A stretch of DNA of 43,175 bases from a virus: positions 1 to 43,175 of the IMG/VR virus record IMGVR_UViG_3300047564_003491. One strand, 5' to 3'. Each line of letters starts with the position of its first letter. Position 1 is the stretch's first letter. Positions 9,901 to 16,790 of the stretch are shown here, piece by piece. Under the pieces are notes generated by a model. The model saw nothing but the letters and a program-made list of their open reading frames with translations. It did not search any database and was not told the origin of the DNA. The translations under genes were made by a program, and so were the position numbers.

Positions 9901-12900
9901 GGCGAAGATTGTTCAGGCGCTCTTGCTGCACTTTTCTCTCTACGCCAAGGCGAATACTTGCAATAGACTCTTCGTAAGACCTCAGCAAATCAGCTCTCTG
10001 TCGGTCTAAATCCTGTTGCTCCCTGGCTGCGTTTCTTGACTGATCGGTAATGCCCTTGGCAATATCGAGAGCCTGAAGCTGCTTGCTTACTGCATCAAGT
10101 GCAGACTGGAAAGCAGTTATCAACTGCTCTTTAGCCTTAATTGGATCAATCTTGGGATCAAATTTTACCGGAACAAGAAACTCTCCAGTAGCAATTTCAG
10201 CTTCAAGATCTTTTCTTAATTTATCTGGCGAGAATCCAGGCAGGAATCTGAACGGCGAAGTTCTTGCTGTTTCAAAACTTCCAGCTGTATTGAAAATTCT
10301 CTTTGCTTGTTCGGTCTCCCCTACGTCCCTGAGTCGCTTTCCGACTTCAGTTGCTCTAATTGTGAGAGATTCATCTTTTAGCGCACCAGTAATTTTCTCC
10401 AGGAAAAATGCAACAGGACCAGCGACAAGAACCTGTAGCTGAATACCGAGTTCTGCAAATGCTCGATTAGCCCGATCTGCCTCTGTTTCAACACCTTGCA
10501 ACGCTGAAATTCCTTCTGGCCCTATTTTTTTGAAAACTTCTTCTTGAGCAAGTGCGCTAGCTGACGCAGTGAGTCCAGCTTCCTGAAGCCTTGTCGCAAG
10601 CTTTTCAATTTCTTTTGTAGAAAAAAGCGATCTTTCTTTTACGACATCGAAGGTTTTACTCGTATCATCAAGAGCCCCACCAAGCTCTTGTGCTTTTTGA
10701 ACAAGCGTGTCAAAAGCAGTGCCAAGAGCCGTGCCAGCAAGCGATAAGCCAAACCCAAGACCGCCCCCAAGAAAGCCACCAGCTGCACCACCAATGCCAC
10801 CGCCAAGAGCAGCACCAGCACCTTGGCCAAACAGCAGCGGGAAGGCGCCACCAATTAAGCCTTCGCTAATTGCAGCTGCTCTTCTTGGGCTCCCAGTCCT
10901 GCGAGTAAGAAAATCAGCATCAGGAGCACGACTTGCACTGAGTTCCTCCAGTGAAACAATCGTGCGTCGAAGCTGAGCCGAAACAGCATCAGCTCCTTCT
11001 GCCATTGGATCAAGACTGTTGTAAACCTCTTGCAGAATGCCAGAAAGGAGATTAAGCCTTGCAGTTGACACCTCTGCCGGTCTTTGCAGTTCAGCGAGGC
11101 TCAGAAGACCCTCTGCCCCACGAACAGCAGCAGCCCCAAGGCGATCACCGAAGTCGTCAGGGCCTCCTAGGCCAGCCGGGCCACCGGGGCCACCAGGGGG
11201 GCGCCCACCACCTCCGCCGAATACGCCACCGCCACCACCAAGACCAGTAACAGCCGAACCAAGGCGAGAGAAAAATTCACCCACAGCCCTTCTAAGACTG
11301 TTTCTGCCATCATCTGCAGCCGAGCCAGCTTCTTCTACCGCTCTCGCTGTTGTGTCAATCGCAGGCGGCAGCAATCTGTTGCCAATGACTGGATTGAGCC
11401 GAGCCAGCCGAGCTGGATCCGCCATGAATCCAAAGCTCGCAGCAGGAAGAGCCGACTGACCTACGCCTCCAAAACGATCCGAAGAAAGGATCGACGTAGA
11501 TCTTTGTTGAGAACGCAGCAGAGCTTGATCAACCCTCGCCTGCTGAATAGCAGACAAAGTTTGTGAAGCGGGCGGCAACGCACCAGCAATCCGAGAAGAA
11601 GGAAGAGCTAGCTGTGTTTGCAGTTTTTCAGTAGAGGCTATAACCTTATTGATAAATTCTTCGTAGTCTCCAACAGGGCCAACCCATGGATTGGGAATCC
11701 TGATACCACGGAAGTATTCAGCGGCAAGATTCTTGATTTGATTCTCCAGTTCACCTGGCCCAATCTCTCTTTGTGCCTGCATGAAGTAGGGGAGATTTTC
11801 AGCCGCATTGGCGCGACGAGATGCGGCACCGGCAAGATCGGTGGTCAGGCGAGAATCAGGAAGAGCATTGAGAAGGGCTTTGTAGATTTCTGGCTGAGTT
11901 GTCAATTCAGCCATATCGCCTCTAAAGCGATACATCATGTTTTGAAATTCCCTAGAAGCCCCCTCCGTACTGGCACCCACGGGAAACGGGCGGAATCCAG
12001 TTGAAGTTCGCCCAACTTCCTCAAACCCGGTATTTGTTGCTCTAAGAGTTTTTACGTCTCTAAGCAGTGTTTCATTGCCAAAGGCTCTATCGGTAGCGGC
12101 TTGGATTCTTGGATAAGCCTTTTGCATTTCGGCTACATAGGTATTAGCCAAATTCGCAACCAGTTCAATCATGAACCTGGAAGGACTTGCAATGCCAAAA
12201 GCTTTTTTGATTGCAGTTTTAGCCGCTTCGCTAAATGCAGTTGCCGCAGATGCGGCTTTTGAGGCTCCAGACTTAATCGAGTCAGTAAAAGTTTTGGCTA
12301 CATTTGCACCTGCATCACCAGCCCCACCAGCAGAAGTGGATCTACCGCCAGAAGCGCTGTTAAATTCTCTAACAATCTTGTCAATTGCTTGGGCAGGTGA
12401 AAGGTCGCCAAAAAATTTGCCCTGGCCTGAAAGCGCTTGTTTGAAATCATCAAAGCTTTTACCAAAACCACTTAACTGCGATTCAGCCTGAAGATCATTT
12501 CTTGCACCTTGGAGCCCAGTTCTTATCTCTTGAAGTCCGGAGGCAAGGATTTCAAGATCAGCTTGGCTTGCCTTGCCCTGAGCCTGCTTGAGTTCAAGTA
12601 TTCTTTGCTCTAGCGAAAGCCTTTCATTGGCGACAGATGCGCCCTTGCCTTCTAGGTCTCCAAGACTTCCTTGAAGCTTCAGGGCGTTTTCAAGCAATCT
12701 GTTTCTTCTTCCCTCAAGGACCGCAGGAGATGTTCCACCGCCAGTCGGAACTTCGGAGACACGAAGTCTGCGAATTGACTGGAATTTAGAAATTATTTCG
12801 CCAACCGCTTTTTGTGTTCCAGGGCCAATCTTGAAAGACGGACTTGAGAGTAGTTCAATTGTCCTAGCCAGCCCTGACTCTTCTTGTTGAGAGAACTTTG

Positions 12901-14461
12901 CTCCTTTCTCCTTAGCCTTGTTGTATTCATTTTGAATTGTTTTTAGCTTTGTAAGCTGCTCTGGCAGAGCTTTTGCTGAATTTAACTGAGCATCAAATAT
13001 CTTCCCGCCCAATTCGTTGTTTTTGTTAAAATCTTTTTGCTCTAACCCAAGCTTTCTTTGACTATTAAGAAAAGACTCCAGATCTGAGTTGTCGTAGGCC
13101 CCAGACTGAATTGCATTGAGCCGCGAAACTGCGGCCCCTACCTCTGCAATGCTTTCGCCAAGCTTGGCCTCAAGTTTGATTTTTCTGTCAGATTGAATCT
13201 GAGCATCTCTAAAATCGCGACGCGCAATTCTTGTATCGGAGCGAGTAGTTTTTGCAATTTCTTGCGCAACTTCAAGCCTACCTTTATCAATAGCAAGAAA
13301 GCCAGGAGCAAGTTTTGCGCGAAGTTGATCTTTTTGCGCCTGAGATGCAAGTATTCCATCAATTTCAACGCTAATCCTAAAAAGATCTTCTCTTGTTTTT
13401 TTGATGTCTCTATCATACTTAATCTGCTCTTTTGCTGCCCTGACTGAACCAATCTCCACTGCAGGACCACGTGCCGATGGCGCAAGTTGCTGAACATCGA
13501 CGGTTTTGCCCTTTAGGCGTGAAAGCGTACCATCTACTTCCTTAATGGCCGAGCCAAGTGTTTCAAAGTTCTTACTTGCAAACGGAGTAAGAGTCCTAAG
13601 TTCTTCAAGCTTGTCTCTGTACGACTGAAGCCCCGCTTCACTTTTGGCAACATTGGGAAGCTGTGCAACGAGATCCCTAAGTGCATCACTAGGCCCTTCA
13701 AACTGCACCCCAAGATTCTGCCTTGACCCACTAAGGGCATCAGCAAGAACTTGATAGCGCTTAATGGATTCTCCAAAAGATTCTATTTCAGCCGTTGCGC
13801 CTGCTAGTGTAAATTTTCTGAACTGAAGACTTGCTGTATTGGAATTAGCCGCAAGCTCTTTGAAAGCTGCAGCGGCACTTTTAATCTGAACAGGAACAAC
13901 GCCGCCACCTAAGTCGTAAATTCTTGATGCACGATTCTGTTTCTTGATGTATTCGCCCGTAAGCTGATCGAGACGCCTAAGCGCATCTTGTTGTTTTTTT
14001 ATGCCTGCCAGGCTCCCGGCTCTTACATCATTTATATTTTTTTCAGCTTGCTCAAGCTCACCAAGAGAAGCGCTATATTTACTTTGCGTTTCCGCAAGTC
14101 CTTTTATTGCTCTATCTCGCGCTTCTACGGCTTGAGCGTATTTCTTGGTTGAAGTCCTTCCAGACTCCTCGGCTTTTTGAATTATTTTTACATTTTTAAC
14201 AATTGCATCCCCATATCTGTCGGCCTGTTTTGCAAAGTTTTCGGTAATTTCTTTTCTTTTTTTCGCAATACTATCCGAGCTTCGATTCAATAAACTTTCA
14301 ATTTGTTTTATATCTTTACTGACATCAGAAAGACTAAGATTGATCGGAGCTACTTCAAGTCTACTTGTAACTTGTTCAACCTTGCTAAGACTATCCAACA
14401 AAGAGTTGATTTTCTGCTGTCCACTGACAACTATATTAATTGCCGCATCAATGCTTGCCAT
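6941..14461 (-). CDS. Tail tape measure protein (2506 aa)
   Basis: The largest gene in the window. The N-terminal ~900 residues are alanine-, lysine- and glutamine-rich, predicted coiled coil. Around residues 1075-1110 lies a glycine/proline-rich linker (GGGGGVFGGGGGRPPGGPGG). A Gly/Ala hydrophobic stretch at ~1205-1250 (GAALGGGIGGAAGGFLGGGL) and another at ~2265-2330 fit membrane-inserting segments of tape measures. FDFGEMGEAGPEAIMPLKRG near residue 2370 is the conserved C-terminal tape-measure motif. It follows the frameshifted chaperone and precedes the minor tail genes. By the ~0.15 nm per residue rule it would set a tail near 375 nm, which is inference. No lysozyme or peptidase domain was noticed. 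Confidence 0.93.
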   Translation of the reverse strand: MASIDAAINIVVSGQQKINSLLDSLSKVEQVTSRLEVAPINLSLSDVSKDIKQIESLLNRSSDSIAKKRKEITENFAKQADRYGDAIVKNVKIIQKAEESGRTSTKKYAQAVEARDRAIKGLAETQSKYSASLGELEQAEKNINDVRAGSLAGIKKQQDALRRLDQLTGEYIKKQNRASRIYDLGGGVVPVQIKSAAAAFKELAANSNTASLQFRKFTLAGATAEIESFGESIKRYQVLADALSGSRQNLGVQFEGPSDALRDLVAQLPNVAKSEAGLQSYRDKLEELRTLTPFASKNFETLGSAIKEVDGTLSRLKGKTVDVQQLAPSARGPAVEIGSVRAAKEQIKYDRDIKKTREDLFRISVEIDGILASQAQKDQLRAKLAPGFLAIDKGRLEVAQEIAKTTRSDTRIARRDFRDAQIQSDRKIKLEAKLGESIAEVGAAVSRLNAIQSGAYDNSDLESFLNSQRKLGLEQKDFNKNNELGGKIFDAQLNSAKALPEQLTKLKTIQNEYNKAKEKGAKFSQQEESGLARTIELLSSPSFKIGPGTQKAVGEIISKFQSIRRLRVSEVPTGGGTSPAVLEGRRNRLLENALKLQGSLGDLEGKGASVANERLSLEQRILELKQAQGKASQADLEILASGLQEIRTGLQGARNDLQAESQLSGFGKSFDDFKQALSGQGKFFGDLSPAQAIDKIVREFNSASGGRSTSAGGAGDAGANVAKTFTDSIKSGASKAASAATAFSEAAKTAIKKAFGIASPSRFMIELVANLANTYVAEMQKAYPRIQAATDRAFGNETLLRDVKTLRATNTGFEEVGRTSTGFRPFPVGASTEGASREFQNMMYRFRGDMAELTTQPEIYKALLNALPDSRLTTDLAGAASRRANAAENLPYFMQAQREIGPGELENQIKNLAAEYFRGIRIPNPWVGPVGDYEEFINKVIASTEKLQTQLALPSSRIAGALPPASQTLSAIQQARVDQALLRSQQRSTSILSSDRFGGVGQSALPAASFGFMADPARLARLNPVIGNRLLPPAIDTTARAVEEAGSAADDGRNSLRRAVGEFFSRLGSAVTGLGGGGGVFGGGGGRPPGGPGGPAGLGGPDDFGDRLGAAAVRGAEGLLSLAELQRPAEVSTARLNLLSGILQEVYNSLDPMAEGADAVSAQLRRTIVSLEELSASRAPDADFLTRRTGSPRRAAAISEGLIGGAFPLLFGQGAGAALGGGIGGAAGGFLGGGLGFGLSLAGTALGTAFDTLVQKAQELGGALDDTSKTFDVVKERSLFSTKEIEKLATRLQEAGLTASASALAQEEVFKKIGPEGISALQGVETEADRANRAFAELGIQLQVLVAGPVAFFLEKITGALKDESLTIRATEVGKRLRDVGETEQAKRIFNTAGSFETARTSPFRFLPGFSPDKLRKDLEAEIATGEFLVPVKFDPKIDPIKAKEQLITAFQSALDAVSKQLQALDIAKGITDQSRNAAREQQDLDRQRADLLRSYEESIASIRLGVERKVQQERLNNLRLENQVYEQQGEVRLQQLRNQNALISQTLNGNQVGQQLFDAVAQFTEQQLSAENEIANRRRNLEAEIQSINLEAQNYKIDVAKQVADLDKNTARQVESIRLNVLRKNQDFDKNRFEAEKKIALLRLNVEKVGAQKTILETKRILPGVTDQQEKNALQQVVNSLQSLLETSNPNGFSSLFKRIQSTSAPQQVSFGSASIGSNVSTAGLASVTQAGIELRGRIDDLQNQISDLVSSGNLLALNKSLSDIADAGAKDAIKAFEDVAYELGAVIGAFDKSAKSPALQRFAVGVQKAIFSPGVQNSPLRNALIDLLKLYEELAEKNEKLAETNQFFTSALERSKDEISSLKDEINSAIVGTSAYEQALISLAARGLSPASAQATLLLESSKELDRLRDKVGVFTQVSGAASEFSGSLRGLIEDFVELGSVSELATRFADRLGKKSLGFALDIAFKPIEQQFEKQFFKIAEALGVDVKPEALKQLEETQALTGIVGSIDQKIAALIQILTKNQLTQSFSPLEKTTASVIDQVFSTQSKELQSAVDQTKKFFASGPSAEDAKSALLEFDEYVNKRLTPAAKVLPTAGTREYFNLGMEKFYEDVRKARKEIFGLSVPEFIPSPPTVSPKQLPQTRRMSDQIDRSTNRSANDYPEIGKFVGGGPDLPDNLLGINSAFGLATEMSPVPVKIVGAGIEQLGSLAQALPRTAAQQVGPSADQIVQDSNKVGSALEGIGKNTQKAAESTEQGGNELTKGLGKAVSGVAGAAAGIAAIVSGLESMKEGGAYGVITGLAAVFGGIASITGSFAALKKAAKGAYFSGGMANFSDGNIRKFANGGTFTNSIVSSPTLFDFGEMGEAGPEAIMPLKRGSDGRLGVSVYDGTRKAAGVDTSSSSGSRKGEEERMMEFAATAAAVRRQAMLQEGEAMQDSEMNMMRQMLTTTPPLNIRYESQVINNVEYVTREQAERLASESAKKGKDLAIGTLQASVRTRKRVGIS

Positions 14462-14494
14462 CTCTTAGCGCATCAACTCTTGATAGTCTAATCA

Positions 14495-14533
14495 AGACAA
14501 AAACAAAAAGAGGAGGCCTAGCGCCCCCTCTTT
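14495..14533 (-). terminator. Intrinsic terminator between gpGT and tape measure
   Basis: On the minus strand an 11-bp stem (AAAGAGGGGGC pairing with GCCTCCTCTTT, one G-U) with loop GCTAG is followed by a T-rich run (TTGTTTTTG). The stop of the gpT extension lies in its loop. It would reduce transcription of the tape measure relative to the chaperone. Confidence 0.8.
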
Positions 14534-14712
14534 ATTTTTGCCATTTCCTTGTCGTGAACTTCTTTTTTGCGTTCAAAGTGCAACCGCCACAACACGCATT
14601 CCTCTTCGGTAACACGCGATTTTAATTCATAAAGTGTACAATGCAGAGTTTCTGCAAGATTTAATTGAAATTGCAATCGCGTGTCTTTATCGAACTCACT
14701 CCTCAGAGCTTT
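14518..14712 (-). CDS. Tail assembly chaperone gpT extension, reached by frameshift
   Basis: This frame is +1 relative to the 124-aa chaperone. It is open from just after a TGA at 14713-14715 to TAG at 14518-14520 and has no start codon of its own near its beginning. It reads ...FQLNLAETLHCTLYELKS followed by VTEEECVLWRLHFERKKEV, the typical T-domain pattern (an (E)EE-LLW-xxF motif) of lambda gpGT-type fusions. The overlap with gpG runs from 14712 to 14696. Within it, AAA followed by A allows a P-site lysine tRNA to re-pair perfectly after a +1 slip. The fusion would recruit the tail tube protein to the tape measure, as in lambda. The product is inferred. Confidence 0.75.
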   Translation of the reverse strand, partial: KALRSEFDKDTRLQFQLNLAETLHCTLYELKSRVTEEECVLWRLHFERKKEVHDKEMAKIKRGR

Positions 14713-15070
14713 TCATGTCAGGTTCGTCGTCTTCCTCGTCTCCATTTGGGCGCAAAACCGCAAGAATCATTTTTTGCAAAATTTCATCTGATACTTCATT
14801 TTTCAGTGCAGCAATGTCGCCCATCTTGAACAAAGGCTGACCATCAAGGTCTTCTGCTTTGAGCACAAGGAGAGAAAGTGCGAAGTCCGCAGTACCTTTA
14901 CTATTTTTCTGCGCTTTCTCCCGTTCAGCTGCCGTCAATGGTTTAGTTTGAAATTCAAACTCACTACCATCGTCAAGAGTAATGCACTGGCGAATTGGTT
15001 CAAAATTAGCAGCCTTACGCAGGCGATCAATAGCCCTCATCGAGCTGGCAGCGGAACTGGAAGCGGTCAC
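14696..15070 (-). CDS. Tail assembly chaperone, gpG-like
   Basis: A 124-residue protein directly before the tape measure, with an acidic C-terminus (NGDEEDDEPDMKSSEE). LDDGSEFEFQTKPLTAAERE and LPLFKMGDIAAL-type segments fit phage tail assembly chaperones. The proposed start is GTG at 15070; an ATG at 15040 (MRAIDRL) is an alternative. Its 3' end overlaps an open frame that extends it by a +1 (or -2) shift. In siphophages the unshifted and shifted forms coat the tape measure before tube polymerisation. Confidence 0.82.
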   Translation of the reverse strand: MTASSSAASSMRAIDRLRKAANFEPIRQCITLDDGSEFEFQTKPLTAAEREKAQKNSKGTADFALSLLVLKAEDLDGQPLFKMGDIAALKNEVSDEILQKMILAVLRPNGDEEDDEPDMKSSEE

Positions 15071-15158
15071 AAAAACAAAGGCGAGTACGGGAAGACTCTA
15101 CCGCAGCAGGCTCAATTGCGCACATGCTGACAGTCAAGACAGGGACGCCGCAGGGGAA

Positions 15159-16763
15159 TCAGCGACGAAAGACCATCGCATTATTCAAAAACCAACCCAT
15201 ATGATAACCAGAAGCAATCCATTCAAGTAATTTTTTCTCAACTTCGGCATCTCGCTTTAACCCGTGACTCTCTAGGCGAACTTGCCAGTAATCTTTATTC
15301 TGGCAATTGATATGCCCAACTCCGCCTTGTCCAGGTTGAGCCGCGCTCCAGATCAAATAACCATCCTGAGCTACTGAATCTGCAACCGAAACAGCCAAGT
15401 CATCGGCAAGTGCGGGATCAACGTGTTCGGCAACTTCTAAGCAAATAATTAACTCGGCTTGTTCATTTAAATCAAATAAGCTCATGTTACGCAAATACTT
15501 TTTACTAGCAACTCTTTCATCTGTATCTATACCATTTGCAGAAATGTTATGAGTACGAAGCGCGTTCACGTAAGTTCCCGGCCCACAACCAATATCAAGC
15601 GCGCTTTTGGGGGCAAGATTTTCAGCAATCCAAGTTGCTAATTTTTCGGCAAATGGACCCTCTTCACGCTCAATTTCGTAATAATTAATTTGATCAACCT
15701 CATACCAGCCACGACAGTACAAATCATTAACCTGCTGAAAAACTTTGTCATACTTTTCCCCACATGTCTCAAGTGACCATTTCGCACGAGATATTGCTGC
15801 AATAGTTCTACGATCTAAATCCCCCACCGAATTAATAGCGTCAAGCCAGTCCTGCAATGTATGACAACGAAAGCCGCTAATCCCTTCAATCACGGTTTCT
15901 GTCATCGCCCCATAATCAACAGAAACCACAGGCGTGCCACAAAGCATGGCTTCGACAGCCATCCCGCAGAAGGGCTCTGTGAACACCGTAGGGGCCAGTA
16001 GCGCCCGAGCCCCACGCAGGAAGTCGGAGCGGGCAGCCCCGGCAATAGGGCCTCGATACTCGATGTTTGGGTGAGCCCAGGGCGATGCGTCCCCTTGCCC
16101 ATGAAGCACGATGGGCCACGGACTGTAATCAGCTATTGCCTTGATCGTATCAATTCCCTTTAGCTGCGTAATTCGCCCAAGAAAAGCAAGATAGCCCCCA
16201 ACTTCGTAGCTTGGCTCCCAATCGCTTAAGTCGTAATAGTTTGGAATGACCCATTCGTAGTTTCGCCCATTTCTGTTTTCTTTGCCTTGGTGGTAGTGCA
16301 TCCAGGCGTAGGATTCAAAGATGCGAAAACTGTTTGGCATCAATGTTGGATAGCCAATCCCCGTCTCAACGTGCTGATGCCCCGGAAACTCACTCATCAA
16401 TTGCTGATGCGCGTGCCCAAATGGGTGACAAATAATATCTTGCGGCTGCAAGCGCTCTCGCAGAGCCGGAATAAGGCGTGATTCAAAAAGTTGATGGCTA
16501 GGGCTGCCCAGTGTTGCGTCGTTGCCGTGAAAGTCAGTCTCCTTTCTTGAGTAAAGCGACTGAAATTCATCATGTTTCAAAATAATTACATGTTCGCTTG
16601 CCTCGCTTTCGCTACCTTCGTTGCTGTATTCAATTACTTCGTAGCCCTGAGCTTGCATCATCTTTGGAAAGCGCAATGCTTTGCCAGTGAAAGCGCAATG
16701 GCTATACGCCTGAGTGTGTTGAGTATGAAAAATCCCTACAAGGTGGAGGCGCGGTTTGTTCAC
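15159..16763 (-). CDS. Bifunctional glycosyltransferase (GT-B) - SAM methyltransferase
   Basis: A 534-residue fusion. Residues ~1-350 form a GT-B glycosyltransferase of the GT4/GT1 type: FLGRITQLKGID at 194-205, and an E-x7-E region with FTEPFCGMAVEAMLCGTPVV at 261-280 binding the nucleotide sugar. Residues ~360-534 form a Rossmann methyltransferase with motif I ALDIGCGPGTYVN at 388-400, acidic D413, and LEVAEHV at 442-448. It lies between a collagen-like S74 fibre and the tail chaperone, inside the fibre operon. A role in modifying virion fibres or a host surface glycan is inference. No signal peptide or membrane segment is seen, so it acts in the cytosol. Confidence 0.88.
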   Translation of the reverse strand: MNKPRLHLVGIFHTQHTQAYSHCAFTGKALRFPKMMQAQGYEVIEYSNEGSESEASEHVIILKHDEFQSLYSRKETDFHGNDATLGSPSHQLFESRLIPALRERLQPQDIICHPFGHAHQQLMSEFPGHQHVETGIGYPTLMPNSFRIFESYAWMHYHQGKENRNGRNYEWVIPNYYDLSDWEPSYEVGGYLAFLGRITQLKGIDTIKAIADYSPWPIVLHGQGDASPWAHPNIEYRGPIAGAARSDFLRGARALLAPTVFTEPFCGMAVEAMLCGTPVVSVDYGAMTETVIEGISGFRCHTLQDWLDAINSVGDLDRRTIAAISRAKWSLETCGEKYDKVFQQVNDLYCRGWYEVDQINYYEIEREEGPFAEKLATWIAENLAPKSALDIGCGPGTYVNALRTHNISANGIDTDERVASKKYLRNMSLFDLNEQAELIICLEVAEHVDPALADDLAVSVADSVAQDGYLIWSAAQPGQGGVGHINCQNKDYWQVRLESHGLKRDAEVEKKLLEWIASGYHMGWFLNNAMVFRR

Positions 16764-16790
16764 TTTAAGAAAGCCTAGGCGATCAGTGTA

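Noticed and set aside
11037-11459. Plus-strand proline-rich ORF (140 aa) opposite the tape measure
   Set aside because: Shadow of the Gly-rich linker of the tape measure gene.
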